A DNA stretch of 64,000 nt from Breznakia pachnodae (GTDB lineage Bacteria > Bacillota_I > Bacilli_A > Erysipelotrichales > Erysipelotrichaceae), in assembly GCF_030814225.1 (NCBI RefSeq), contig NZ_JAUSUR010000001.1, positions 1,054,001 to 1,118,000 on the forward strand, given 5' to 3'. Below are positions 1-8,882 of this stretch, in pieces. The notes below the pieces were generated by a model. That model worked only from the letters and a program-made list of their open reading frames with translations. It made no database searches and was not told where the DNA came from. The stretch's first letter is position 1, and the number at the start of each line of letters is the position of its first letter. The translations under genes and the position numbers were made by a program.

Positions 1-409
1 AATAAGGAATGCTATATGGGTATAAATAAGAAATATATTGTTTATTATCTCTCATTCTTTTTAATGATTCTGCAATCAGCTCTTTCATCAAACCCATATT
101 TGAATATTCTGGGTAAGTACCTACTCCAGTCACTCCACCCATTTTAAATATCTTATTAAATATATTAACTTCACTTGGATAAATTGCAATCTGTGATACT
201 AACTGGTCATCATGATACCAGCCAATTACTTGTGCATTCTTTAATATTGGTCGTTTCGCCCGAAGCAATTCCCCTTCTTCATATCCACTGTCATCAAGAT
301 CGGTCTGTGTGATTTGAAATACATAACGAAGCAATTCATCAAACTGATGAATATCCTCCATCGCAACATCTTTCATTATTAATTGTGACCTTAACTCTTC
401 CTGAGCCAT
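1..409 (-). CDS. Eis-like GNAT N-acetyltransferase, 3' end cut by window edge
   Basis: The minus strand is open from the window edge to an ATG at 409. An upstream in-frame ATG at 427 has no ribosome binding site, whereas AGGAA lies about 8 nt before 409. The visible ~136 residues contain the acetyl-CoA-binding region of the Eis/Acetyltransf_9 type (GVTGVGTYPEYSNMGLMKEL, followed by YLYPYSIPYY), where the usual GNAT RGxG loop is replaced by a Y-x-N-x-G loop. Enzymes of this family acetylate amines of varied substrates, and some confer aminoglycoside resistance. The substrate here is unknown. The C-terminal part lies outside the window. Confidence 0.75.
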   Translation of the reverse strand, partial: MAQEELRSQLIMKDVAMEDIHQFDELLRYVFQITQTDLDDSGYEEGELLRAKRPILKNAQVIGWYHDDQLVSQIAIYPSEVNIFNKIFKMGGVTGVGTYPEYSNMGLMKELIAESLKRMRDNKQYISYLYPYSIPY

Positions 410-527
410 GCTCTCATTCCTTTCCATTTAACTCACGGGATAGTATTAACTATCCTCTTATAATCAGTTTATCCATAAGTACAAGGAAAGTCAATTGACC
501 TGATAGCCAAAAACAACAGATAATCGC

Positions 528-1409
528 TTACCTGTTGTTGATACTTGTCAGTTCTTTCATTGATGTAATTGTGTCTTCATAACCTACTTCTGGTTCTAGT
601 GATAGACATCCCTGATATTGAGAATTCATTTCTTTTAATAATTCAGGATAGTCAATATCACCCTCTAATAAACTTTTGTGTAAAAATGGTTTTTCAAGGC
701 TACTATCATAAGTATAATTTTTCAAATGAACATGACCAATATAGTCTTTAATAAGCTCATATTCACTCATTAAGTCTAATTCTAAATACTTTTTAGGAAC
801 TTTATGTTTTTCAGCACGATACGAGTTTGCTGGATCCCATAACAGTTTTAAGTTTGGATGATTTACTCTCTTTATTACTTCTAGTGTCATTTCACCTTTT
901 GGTAAATGAGAATATGGACAGTTCTCTAAAACTAGTGTAATACCATATTCTTCCGCAATCTTAACCGCCTTAGATAGATGTATGCTAATATTTTCTATAT
1001 CTTTATCACTTCCTACAACTACAATATCTTCATTGTCTGGAAAGCGAAAAGGAAACACTCGTACATTCTTACAATCTAGCTCATTAGCTATCTTGCATGC
1101 ATTCTCTAAATATTGCAAATGGGTTTCTATATCTCCTTCTATTGTATAAAACTCCGGATTGAATAAGGATACTTTGTATTCAGGATACAGTGGGCATAAG
1201 AAAAAAACCGTACTTGCCAGATTTGCAACCTTCAGCTCGTACTTTTCAACTAAAGTTTTTATCTCTTTTACTTCATCTTCACTACAAGCTTCAATACTTT
1301 TACCAAATACATTGTGTAATTCCACATGCTTATAACCTAACTCTTTCATCACTTTAAAAGATGCTTCTAAATCGGATTGAATCTGATCTGAAATAATTGC
1401 AGTATACAT
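528..1409 (-). CDS. Sugar phosphate isomerase/epimerase family TIM-barrel protein
   Basis: This 293-residue protein has the pattern of the xylose-isomerase-like TIM barrel (AP_endonuc_2 fold): an N-terminal strand with ELHNVFGKS, a central VLENCPYSHLP strand-loop, LLWDPANSYRA, and HVHLKNY near the C-terminus. These supply the Glu/Asp/His metal ligands typical of sugar and inositol epimerases. An ORF extends 24 codons further upstream, but GGAGG lies 8 nt before the ATG at 1409, so I take that start. The specific substrate cannot be read from sequence. No obvious operon partner: the upstream neighbour is divergent, and the downstream GNAT gene on the same strand is about 100 bp away. Confidence 0.8.
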   Translation of the reverse strand: MYTAIISDQIQSDLEASFKVMKELGYKHVELHNVFGKSIEACSEDEVKEIKTLVEKYELKVANLASTVFFLCPLYPEYKVSLFNPEFYTIEGDIETHLQYLENACKIANELDCKNVRVFPFRFPDNEDIVVVGSDKDIENISIHLSKAVKIAEEYGITLVLENCPYSHLPKGEMTLEVIKRVNHPNLKLLWDPANSYRAEKHKVPKKYLELDLMSEYELIKDYIGHVHLKNYTYDSSLEKPFLHKSLLEGDIDYPELLKEMNSQYQGCLSLEPEVGYEDTITSMKELTSINNR

Positions 1410-1564
1410 AAATACAACCTCCATTTCTAATTTCATTATATCGCTATTTCTAAACAATCCCACCAATTTTTCCATTTCCAATACATTTTTATTGGAAGTA
1501 GTTGATTTTTATCTTGCGATATTGAATAATCAACATAAAGGGATATTTTGAAAGGAGATAAAAA

Positions 1565-1948
1565 ATGGAGTTTATTGCGTCAAAATCCTATAAAGATATT
1601 ATTGAATTTGACGAAAGGAATGGTAACTTCAGATTTACTCAGGGAGATAATAATATCTATTCACTCAAAGATATTGTAAGATGTCGCAAATCAATCGAAT
1701 TTGTAGGTAGTATAATGCATAATATGTATACCACCAATGATACAAACAACACACATTTATTTTCTTCCAAATCCGAAGATGTCAGAATCAGAATCAAACT
1801 ATTCTTTTTTGATGGTTCTTATACTTATGGATATATCTCAAAAGAAAATATCCAACGTAATTCTTTACCCTATAAAAGAGAACTGGAAACAGCTGAAGCG
1901 GTTGCGAATCTTATAAGCGTAATCGCAAATGAAAATCGAGAAAATTAA
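1565..1948 (+). CDS. Hypothetical protein, possibly PH-like fold
   Basis: A 127-residue protein with a strong ribosome binding site (GAAAGGAG, 6 nt before ATG), followed by a clean terminator, so it is probably a real single-gene unit. It is mostly beta-strand-like (NGNFRFTQGDNNIYSLKDIVRC; VRIRIKLFFFDGSYTYGYISKE) and ends in a helix (ETAEAVANLISVIANE). The 'Y-S-L-K-D-I-V' strand plus terminal helix resembles small bacterial PH-like domains of Firmicutes, but this is a weak structural guess. No signal peptide or membrane segment is visible. Function unknown. Confidence 0.6.
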   Translation: MEFIASKSYKDIIEFDERNGNFRFTQGDNNIYSLKDIVRCRKSIEFVGSIMHNMYTTNDTNNTHLFSSKSEDVRIRIKLFFFDGSYTYGYISKENIQRNSLPYKRELETAEAVANLISVIANENREN

Positions 1949-1979
1949 AAGCAATTGGAAATGAACCAATTGCTTTTTC
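1947..1979. terminator. Bidirectional rho-independent terminator
   Basis: A 12-bp perfect stem (AAAAGCAATTGG / CCAATTGCTTTT, 1947-1958 and 1966-1977) with a 7-nt loop. A T run follows on the plus strand and an A run on the opposite side. It sits between the convergent genes 1565-1948 (+) and 1980-2516 (-) and can serve both. Confidence 0.85.
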
Positions 1980-2516
1980 TTAGATAATTCCTAATGCCAG
2001 ATTTCTTAATTGTCCTTCATACAGACAATCCAACTCATCAAGTTGAGTATAATCAGAAGGTCGCATTAAACTTGGATTCTTTGGAAGCTGCAGTGCTTCA
2101 CTAAGCATCAGTACTTCACTGACAAACTCCGAGCAAAAATAGTGCTGATTTCTTTTGAATGAAATATTCATTCGACAAAGCACTAAGCCTAGAATATTGA
2201 ACTTATAAAGATTTTCTTCTTCCATCATTCCTGTAACTAATGCCTTTGCTTTATAGTAACTGTCTTCACTTACCTTTAACTCATACAGGGCACAAGGTAT
2301 ACTGTCGTTACGTTTATAGAATCCATCCTGTAATGGTTCTATTCTCAGTCCTGCTGGTAATGGTGTGTAAAGATACTTTCTGGCAAAACTATACATAGGA
2401 TATAAATCTTTATCAAATGCTATTGAAATGTGAGTATATTCATCAGCTGTTGCCAATGATATCATCTTTGATACACAAGTATCAGATTTTGTTAGAAATA
2501 TATAAATCGATTTCAT
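1980..2516 (-). CDS. YiiX/YebB-type NlpC/P60-like cysteine hydrolase
   Basis: A 178-residue cytoplasmic-looking protein with the circularly permuted NlpC/P60 (YiiX-like) pattern. A His lies in EYTHISIAFD near residue 30 and a Cys in HYFCSEFVSEVL near residue 130, which would form the catalytic pair. Proteins of this group act as peptidases or amidases on cell-wall peptides or lipids, but most are uncharacterised. Two in-frame ATGs exist (2531 and 2516). GGAG is 9 nt before the second, which also begins a more typical N-terminus (MKSIYIFLTKS). No operon partner is evident. Confidence 0.65.
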   Translation of the reverse strand: MKSIYIFLTKSDTCVSKMISLATADEYTHISIAFDKDLYPMYSFARKYLYTPLPAGLRIEPLQDGFYKRNDSIPCALYELKVSEDSYYKAKALVTGMMEEENLYKFNILGLVLCRMNISFKRNQHYFCSEFVSEVLMLSEALQLPKNPSLMRPSDYTQLDELDCLYEGQLRNLALGII

Positions 2517-2650
2517 GAATTCATTCTCCAAACCCTCGTCCTCTTACTATATAACTATAGATTACTTCACGCTCTATAATTTTACTACATTTACTATATA
2601 ACAGCAATGTGAATTTGATATGAATGATTGATTGTTGTCACAAAATTAAT

Positions 2651-2682
2651 AAAAACATCTGACTTCAATTTAAAATCAGATA
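2651..2682 (-). terminator. Probable terminator of the GNAT gene at 2695-3189
   Basis: Short 6-bp stem (2657-2662 with 2676-2681) followed on the minus strand by TGTTTTTATT, just past the stop codon of the acetyltransferase gene. The stem is weak, but position and T run fit. Confidence 0.5.
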
Positions 2683-2694
2683 TTTATTTCACTA

Positions 2695-3189
2695 TTATTT
2701 TAGTTTATATTCATACAATGCACATTGATCACCATCTTTTAAATCTTCAATGCTTAATAATTCAAAACCATTACGTTCATAAAGAGAACAAAGTTTATGA
2801 CTATGTGCTCTTACATCTAACTTAACACTTTTAACACCTATATCTCTTCCCATTTGTTTAAATGCATCCAAGATATATTTTGATACTCCTTTTCCTCGAT
2901 ATGGATGCAACACTGAAATTTTATGGATATATAATGCCGTTTTAGGTGCATCATCAGGCCAGTATAATTTATCTTCATCCACTACACAAAACAAACCTGC
3001 TATATCTTCATTATGATATACAAAATAATAATTATCAGGTTGTGATTTCGTTTTTAGGGTATCCCAAGAAACACTTTGTTTTGACCACTGATCGGTAATC
3101 CCCATCAATTGTAATTCTTCCACTTTCTTTATTAGTACTGCTTCAATCTTATCAATATCATTTTCTGTTGCTTGTTGTAGTGAATACAT
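2695..3189 (-). CDS. GNAT family N-acetyltransferase
   Basis: 164 residues with the complete GNAT core. The acetyl-CoA pyrophosphate loop is visible in motif A (SVLHPYRGKGVSKYILDAF, R-x-x-G-x-G/V type), and motif B is KLDVRAHSHKLCSLYERNGF, where the 'LYERNGF' helix-turn is diagnostic. The start ATG is preceded by GAGGAGG at 5 nt. The acceptor is unknown. It is probably monocistronic: a terminator-like hairpin follows and the upstream Cel operon ends in its own terminator. Confidence 0.85.
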   Translation of the reverse strand: MYSLQQATENDIDKIEAVLIKKVEELQLMGITDQWSKQSVSWDTLKTKSQPDNYYFVYHNEDIAGLFCVVDEDKLYWPDDAPKTALYIHKISVLHPYRGKGVSKYILDAFKQMGRDIGVKSVKLDVRAHSHKLCSLYERNGFELLSIEDLKDGDQCALYEYKLK

Positions 3190-3254
3190 ATGTCCTCCTC
3201 AAAAGTTGTTTACTAGCATCTCATTATATCAATAGGACTATCTAATTACAACCC

Positions 3255-3295
3255 AAAAATATACTTGACTCATAATTTGAATCAAGTATATTTTT
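3255..3295 (-). terminator. Terminator of the Cel-type PTS operon
   Basis: A long 14-bp stem (3255-3268 with 3282-3295) whose outer arms are A- and T-rich, immediately beyond the stop codon of the GH1 gene at 3300. It ends transcription of the IIB-IIC-IIA-GH1 operon and could also work on the opposite strand. Confidence 0.8.
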
Positions 3296-3299
3296 TAGG

Positions 3300-4745
3300 C
3301 TATTCCAAGTTCTTTCCATTCGTAGCAATTACATTTTTATACCAATAGAAGGAATCCTTTTTATATCGTTTACACTCTTTCACATCATCATCTGTTCGGT
3401 CCACATAGATGAATCCATAACGTTTAGCAATACCATTACTTGTTGAAAGTAAATCAAATGCAGACCATGGATTATAGGCAATCATCTCTACCCCATTGGC
3501 AATTGCATCTTTCATTGCTTTGATATGTTCACGAATATAAGCAATACGATATTCGTCATGAACACTTCCATCTTTTTCTAATACATCATAAGCCCCAAAT
3601 CCATTTTCACAAATCATCATTGGTTTGTGGTAACGATCATTGATATCTTCTAGCACATACTGTAATCCCATTGGATCAATTGGCATAGAGAAATCGGTAT
3701 CACCAATAAACTCATTCTTACACCCCTCAAATAAATCCGGTTGCACTTCATAAACCACACTTCCGCCTTTTCCGGTTTTATTGTTTTGTTTAGAACGTCT
3801 TGCAAGTCCAGGTGTTGCTGCTTTTACACAAGCACTTTGATAATAATTAATTCCTAAGAAATCAAAACACTCTGCACCTTTCTTCATGATCTCCATATCA
3901 CCGTCCATAATTTCAAAATCTAATCCCTGACGTTTAAGATATGCCATTACAGAATCGGTATAGATTCCTTTAAAGTAGGCATCCATATAAAAGTAATTCT
4001 TAAATGCATTTGCATTCTTTGCAGCCATAATATCTTCTGGATCACAAGTATGTGGATAATAAGGAGCCATATCAAGTGCTGCTCCACATAATCCTCCAGG
4101 TACGATTTCATGAATAGCGATTGCTGCTTTTGCGTGAGCTAAGTTCATATAGTGATTTGCCTGATAACGAAATTTAGGATTGTATTTATCTTCCATAGAT
4201 ATTTTATTCTTACGGTCCATATAATTAACAACAATACTTTGTTCATTAATGGTAAGCCAATACTTTACTTTATCTTTATACTCTTCCAAAATGAAACGAG
4301 CAAAGTATTCAAAGTCATCGATAATCTGACGATCTCTCCATCCACCGTATTTATCTACAAGTGCCATTGGCAAATCATAGTGCCACATGGTAACGATTGG
4401 TTCAATATTGTGTGCTTTCAGTTCATCAATCAGATTGTGATAGAATTCTACTCCCTTGGGATTTGGCTCACCAACACCATCTGGCAATACTCTGGCCCAA
4501 TTAATTGAGAAACGATAAGATGTAAAACCCATCTCCGCCATTAATGCTACATCCTCTTTATAGTGATGATAGTGGTCGCTGGCAACACTTGCATCTGCAT
4601 ATCCATATTCATCATGAATTTCACGGTTAATTACATCCTGCTGATTGTCTTTCTTACCATCCTCATTTGCTGCACCTTCACATTGATATGCACTAGTTGC
4701 AGCACCCCACATAAATCCTTCTGGAAAACTATTTACTATTTTCAT
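3300..4745 (-). CDS. GH1 6-phospho-beta-glucosidase
   Basis: A 481-residue GH1 enzyme that should hydrolyse 6-phospho-beta-glycosides delivered by the upstream PTS. The N-terminus FPEGFMWGAATSAYQCEGA is the classic GH1 signature. The acid/base Glu is E168 in LTINEQS and the nucleophile is E380 in MICENGFGAYD. Its start overlaps the end of the IIA gene by 17 nt, which indicates translational coupling. The enzyme is cytoplasmic (no signal peptide). Lac/Cel-family PTS partners point to cellobiose or a similar beta-diglucoside, but lactose-type 6-phospho-galactosides cannot be excluded from the sequence alone. Confidence 0.9.
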   Translation of the reverse strand: MKIVNSFPEGFMWGAATSAYQCEGAANEDGKKDNQQDVINREIHDEYGYADASVASDHYHHYKEDVALMAEMGFTSYRFSINWARVLPDGVGEPNPKGVEFYHNLIDELKAHNIEPIVTMWHYDLPMALVDKYGGWRDRQIIDDFEYFARFILEEYKDKVKYWLTINEQSIVVNYMDRKNKISMEDKYNPKFRYQANHYMNLAHAKAAIAIHEIVPGGLCGAALDMAPYYPHTCDPEDIMAAKNANAFKNYFYMDAYFKGIYTDSVMAYLKRQGLDFEIMDGDMEIMKKGAECFDFLGINYYQSACVKAATPGLARRSKQNNKTGKGGSVVYEVQPDLFEGCKNEFIGDTDFSMPIDPMGLQYVLEDINDRYHKPMMICENGFGAYDVLEKDGSVHDEYRIAYIREHIKAMKDAIANGVEMIAYNPWSAFDLLSTSNGIAKRYGFIYVDRTDDDVKECKRYKKDSFYWYKNVIATNGKNLE

Positions 4746-5064
4746 TGATTTTCTCCTCCAATCGTCTGTTCATCTTAATCATCTGTTCAATCATATTTAC
4801 TTCTGATGCTATTGTCATTAAGGTATCCTGAGCATGGATGAATAAAAGGCCAATTTCCATCTTATTTCCTCGTGCTTCTTCCTGAATAGCTTCTGTCTGC
4901 TGAAGGTGCGCTTTTTTTACACATTCTTTAGCTGCATCGAGTAATTCATTTGCTTTTTTCTTATCCCCACTCATTTCTGCTGACATTGCACTCATCACAT
5001 TATTTCTGGCATTGCCCGCATTCAATATAATTTGCATAGCAACATTAATTACTTTTTCATCCAT
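4729..5064 (-). CDS. celC: PTS lactose/cellobiose family EIIA component
   Basis: 111 residues, almost entirely helical, as expected for the trimeric IIA of the Lac/Cel PTS. The phosphoryl-accepting His is H77 in GLLFIHAQDTLM, the family signature. It passes phosphate from HPr to the IIB encoded at 6400-6717. It lies 17 bp after the IIC gene and overlaps the GH1 gene. A Lys/Glu-rich helix (KKAHLQQTEAIQEEARGNKM) precedes the active site, as in characterised homologues. Confidence 0.9.
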   Translation of the reverse strand: MDEKVINVAMQIILNAGNARNNVMSAMSAEMSGDKKKANELLDAAKECVKKAHLQQTEAIQEEARGNKMEIGLLFIHAQDTLMTIASEVNMIEQMIKMNRRLEEKINENSK

Positions 5065-5081
5065 ACAACAATTCCTTTCTA

Positions 5082-6380
5082 TTAAGCATTCACTACTTCA
5101 GGTTTCTTCAGTTTTTTTGCTTCCTTTGCTTCCAATTCTTCTACTTCTTTTCCTTCTTCTGCTAATACTTGTTTTTCAAATGTTTTAAAGAATGGGTAGT
5201 AAATCAATAAGTCTAATGCCAATACTACTAACCACCAGATAATTCCACGCATATCTCCAGTAAACATTACAGTTGATATTGGCGCTGGAATTGTTGCAAC
5301 CATAGCTAGTTCTATTGTTGGTATTGCCAAGAATCCCAAACGCATAATTACATATACAATGGTTGCATTCACAAAGGTACAAATATACATTGGAAGCATC
5401 AGTACTGGATTAAATACCATTGGTGCACCATACAATATTGGTTCATTGATATTAAAGATTGATGGACCAATACACACTTTCCCCAATGTCTTTAATCGCT
5501 TACTCTTTGAGGTTAATAGCCATAAATTAAAAGCTAAGGTACATCCCATTCCTCCAAGTACACATAAGGCAATACCATTACATACTTCTGAAGTTGTAAG
5601 ATTGGTAGCGACTCCACCTGCTGCAACTAATGCAACATTTGCTGCCTGTGCTGGAATGAAGATTGCATTTCTAGGTCCTGACCATGTCCATCCAGAAATC
5701 CCCAGTGAATAGAAGAATACAGGAATAAAGATAACCAGTAAGAATCCTGGATATGTCTGTGCAATTGCTTGTACTGGCTCAAATACTAATAATACTAAAG
5801 GGTATAAATCTACATCAAAATCAATAATCAAAATTTTTAGTGTTAAAATTGTTAAGAAAATTGGAATAATGTTTGTAATCCATTCTTGAACAAATTCTGG
5901 AATTGTTTTATTGTTTTTAAATAGTTTCAGTTTTGCAATCATATGAAACACAAATGCCACATATAATCCAATAAAGATTGCAACTACAATACCTGTAGGG
6001 CCAAAACGGTTCCAAGTTACTGAATAGATTCCATCAACCGTTTCACCTTTCATTGTTAGAATATAAGCACATATACCTGTAAGTCCTCCAACTACCTGAT
6101 ATCCACGATGTCTTAATGATCCCATCAGTTGATATACCATCATAAATGCTACAAGTAATGCCAACATACTGAATGTATATGTTGAAATCATACTTAGGTC
6201 TGGTAGGATATTTGGAAAGTAAGGTTGTATAACGTTATAAAAGAAAATCACACAACCAGTTAAGATAAATGGTAAACACTTCACTACACCCGCTGAGAAT
6301 CCTGATACCCATGGGCGATTTGTAAACTTTTGTACTGCTGGCGTCAATGAGTATTGAAGCCAGTCCATAAATTTTTTCAT
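5082..6380 (-). CDS. celB: PTS lactose/cellobiose family EIIC permease
   Basis: 432-residue integral membrane permease of the LacE/CelB type with about ten hydrophobic segments. The conserved sugar-site region is recognisable: GMGCTLAFNLWLLTSKSKR, then GPSIFNINEPILYGAPMVFNP, with the Glu in 'NINEP' being the family hallmark. It translocates and phosphorylates a beta-glucoside together with the IIA and IIB proteins. Length is normal. The C-terminus is a charged Glu/Lys tail. It is the second gene of a four-gene operon, 19 bp after IIB. Confidence 0.92.
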   Translation of the reverse strand: MKKFMDWLQYSLTPAVQKFTNRPWVSGFSAGVVKCLPFILTGCVIFFYNVIQPYFPNILPDLSMISTYTFSMLALLVAFMMVYQLMGSLRHRGYQVVGGLTGICAYILTMKGETVDGIYSVTWNRFGPTGIVVAIFIGLYVAFVFHMIAKLKLFKNNKTIPEFVQEWITNIIPIFLTILTLKILIIDFDVDLYPLVLLVFEPVQAIAQTYPGFLLVIFIPVFFYSLGISGWTWSGPRNAIFIPAQAANVALVAAGGVATNLTTSEVCNGIALCVLGGMGCTLAFNLWLLTSKSKRLKTLGKVCIGPSIFNINEPILYGAPMVFNPVLMLPMYICTFVNATIVYVIMRLGFLAIPTIELAMVATIPAPISTVMFTGDMRGIIWWLVVLALDLLIYYPFFKTFEKQVLAEEGKEVEELEAKEAKKLKKPEVVNA

Positions 6381-6399
6381 ACGTTCTCCTCCGATTAAA

Positions 6400-6717
6400 C
6401 TATTGTTCTTCTAGTGTCTTTAATGCAAAATCGACTAAACCTTCACCATCAAGCGATCCATAAATCTCTTGTGGAATTACCGCTACTGGAATATCAAATG
6501 GTTCAACAATTTCTTCAAATTCATCGAGATGACTTTCATAGTGTGGCCCTAATAGAAGTACATCATAATCTTCAATGACATCTTCTACCACACTCTGACT
6601 TTTCGCATCAATATTCATGTCTGCTGCTTTTTTCTCTGCTGCCTTTTGTGCCCGCTGAGCTAGAAACCCTGAACTCATTCCAGCACCACAACATAATAAG
6701 ACATTATATTTTGGCAT
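6400..6717 (-). CDS. celA: PTS lactose/cellobiose family EIIB component
   Basis: 105 residues with the P-loop-like phospho-cysteine motif VLLCCGAGMSSGF at the N-terminus. C10 aligns with the catalytic Cys, although two adjacent Cys are present. First gene of the IIB-IIC-IIA-GH1 operon, with AGGAGG before the ATG. The divergent PRD regulator at 6900 and an inverted repeat at 6776-6810 probably control it. Confidence 0.9.
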   Translation of the reverse strand: MPKYNVLLCCGAGMSSGFLAQRAQKAAEKKAADMNIDAKSQSVVEDVIEDYDVLLLGPHYESHLDEFEEIVEPFDIPVAVIPQEIYGSLDGEGLVDFALKTLEEQ

Positions 6718-6775
6718 ATCTAAGTCCTCCTTTTTCTTACACCCTCATTATGCATAACTAACAAAAATGAAAAAA

Positions 6776-6810
6776 GTTCTGGGTTTTCCTATTGGGGCGA
6801 AATCCTGAAC
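6776..6810. promoter_or_regulatory. Inverted-repeat operator candidate between Cel-type operon and its regulator
   Basis: The arms are GTTCTGGGTTTTC on the plus strand and GTTCAGGATTTCG on the minus strand (10 of 13 identical), separated by a 9-bp centre and flanked by A and T runs. It lies in the divergent intergenic region about 60 bp from the PTS operon start and 90 bp from the regulator start. A TATAAT -10 for the regulator is at 6834-6839. Probable binding site of the PRD regulator encoded at 6900; inference from position and symmetry. Confidence 0.55.
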
Positions 6811-6899
6811 CCTTTTTTTCTGAAATTATCCTGTATAATGAAACTATAATCAGATAACTTAACTATATTTCTTATATCAGATTCATAAAGAGGTGAACT

Positions 6900-8795
6900 A
6901 TGCTAACAAAAAGAGACATTCTTAATTATTTAAATAATTCGAATTCACAACCGTTAACAACCAAGAGCATAGCAGCTCACTTTCGTGTTACTCCAAGAAC
7001 GATACAAAATTATTTAAGGGATATTAAGGAAGAATATAAGGACTGTATTGAAATAAGTAAACAAGGAATTGTTGTGAAAAAGAAACTGGAACTACAGCAG
7101 GATAATCCTGTGCCTTTAACGTACCAAGAAAGAAAATCTTATATCTTGCGTAAGTTATTAGTAAATGATACGTCAATTGATTTAAATGATCTTGCTGATG
7201 AATTATGTATTTCTGAAGTAACCTTACAAAATGAAATTAAACGAATCCGCAGAAGTCTTGAACAATATGTATTAACTTTAAAAACCAAAAACAACCAGTT
7301 ATTCATAACTGGTCTAACAAAGAATAAAAAACGTTTGATGATTCAGCTCATCTATAATGAAGCAGATAATTCGCTTGTAAGTTTAACAACGCTCAATGAT
7401 ATCTTTCAAAATTATGATGCAAAAGAAATTCGTGAAATCATTATTCAAAAGTTAAATGAGAAGCATTTCTTTATTGATGAATATTCGCTAATTAATTTAT
7501 TATTACACGTTTTAATCGCAATGGATCAATCACAGTCATTACAGAATATTAGTTATGATGAAGTAAATTCTGACTTTATTGAATTAAATCGTCACTTTGT
7601 ATCAATTATTGATGAGCTATGTCAGACATTGGAAGATATCTATGATATTAAATTTTCTAGCAGTAATCGTTATCAGTTCACATTATTATTAATGACTCGT
7701 GCTGTTAGAAATAAAGAAATTAATGAAATTGAAACGGTAAAGTTATCAGTAAGTAAAGACATTATAAATCTGGTACAAGAGATTATTGATCAAATATATA
7801 AAAACTTTGATATTGATTTAAATATCAATGAGTTTATTATTGCTTTCTCGATTCATATTAAAAATATGCTGATTCGCTTAAGAGAAAATGTATCAATTCA
7901 TAATCCATTGCTATATAGTATCAAACTAACTTCACCTTTTATTTATGATATTGCAGTCTATATTTGCAATATCATCAGTAAGCAACAAAATGTTGAAGTA
8001 TATGATGATGAAGTAGCTTATATTGCTTTGCATATTGGAGCTCGAATAGAAGAGTTAAACAATACTCGTGAAAAGTTAAAAGCCACATTAATATGTCCAC
8101 AGTATTACTCTTATTATAATAACCAGTTAAAGAAGATTGAAGCTCATTTTCATGATGATATTATGATTGATTATATATTAACTAATCCCACAGAACTGAA
8201 TTTCACGCAGAGCGATATTATTATATCGACGATACCAATAACTGATATTAATAATAGTGTAGTTATTTCTAACTTCTTTAATGATAATGATAAAGAAATA
8301 ATTAGTGAACTGATTAAACGTGTAAAAAAACAGCGTTCAAAAGATAAAATAACGAAAATGTTGAAGAAGTTATTTCATAAAGATTTATTTATTATGAATG
8401 CACAATATAAATCCAAAAATAGTGCAATTCATAAAATGGGAAATCTATTAATGGAAAAAGGATATGTTTCTGATGAGTTTATTGACAAGATGTTGGAACG
8501 AGAGAATATATCTCCTACAAACTTTGGTATGATTGCAATTCCCCATCCCATTGATTACTACACCAAGAAAACTGTAATTGAAGTAGCAATCTTAAAAGAA
8601 CCAATTGACTGGGGAAATACCTCTGTAAAAATCATCTTTATGTTTTCTATCAGTAAATTAGATTTTTCTAATTTCTCTGATGTCTTCTCTTTTCTTGCAA
8701 GTACCTGCAGTGATGATACTAATCTGGATAGTTTGGTAAACTGTAAATCGTATGAAGAGTTTATGACAACTATCTTAAATCTGTATTCACTATAG
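6900..8795 (+). CDS. PRD-domain transcriptional activator (LicR/CelR/BglG family)
   Basis: 631 residues. Order: N-terminal HTH_11 (about 1-55), second HTH of the Mga type (about 85-140), two PRDs (about 170-270 and 285-385, with conserved His in LLLHVLIAMD and VAYIALHIGARIEEL), an EIIB-like segment beginning KATLICPQYY, and a C-terminal EIIA domain of the mannitol/fructose type with the His motif FGMIAIPHPID. Such proteins are DNA-binding activators whose activity is set by PTS phosphorylation of the PRD, IIB and IIA sites. Divergent from the Cel-type PTS operon, so that operon is the likely target. GAGGTGA ribosome binding site 4 nt before the ATG. Confidence 0.9.
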   Translation: MLTKRDILNYLNNSNSQPLTTKSIAAHFRVTPRTIQNYLRDIKEEYKDCIEISKQGIVVKKKLELQQDNPVPLTYQERKSYILRKLLVNDTSIDLNDLADELCISEVTLQNEIKRIRRSLEQYVLTLKTKNNQLFITGLTKNKKRLMIQLIYNEADNSLVSLTTLNDIFQNYDAKEIREIIIQKLNEKHFFIDEYSLINLLLHVLIAMDQSQSLQNISYDEVNSDFIELNRHFVSIIDELCQTLEDIYDIKFSSSNRYQFTLLLMTRAVRNKEINEIETVKLSVSKDIINLVQEIIDQIYKNFDIDLNINEFIIAFSIHIKNMLIRLRENVSIHNPLLYSIKLTSPFIYDIAVYICNIISKQQNVEVYDDEVAYIALHIGARIEELNNTREKLKATLICPQYYSYYNNQLKKIEAHFHDDIMIDYILTNPTELNFTQSDIIISTIPITDINNSVVISNFFNDNDKEIISELIKRVKKQRSKDKITKMLKKLFHKDLFIMNAQYKSKNSAIHKMGNLLMEKGYVSDEFIDKMLERENISPTNFGMIAIPHPIDYYTKKTVIEVAILKEPIDWGNTSVKIIFMFSISKLDFSNFSDVFSFLASTCSDDTNLDSLVNCKSYEEFMTTILNLYSL

Positions 8796-8818
8796 TATTT
8801 GATAATATCGAATACTAT
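8792..8818. repeat. 27-bp near-perfect palindrome after the PRD regulator
   Basis: Arms ATAGTATT..GATA and TATC..AATACTAT around a central A, with only one mismatched pair. It overlaps the regulator's stop codon and has no T run. It could be an operator for the quinone oxidoreductase gene at 8883 or a weak terminator. A smaller dyad, AGGAT..ATCCT, follows near 8850. Confidence 0.55.
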
Positions 8819-8882
8819 TTGAGTATATAAATTACATAACCAATAAGAAAGGATTATACTTATCCTATAGCGAGGTAAGGAT

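Noticed and set aside
1410..1481. Longer N-terminus for the TIM-barrel isomerase
   Set aside because: The GGAGG at 8 nt before 1409 and the family's usual N-terminus support the shorter start.
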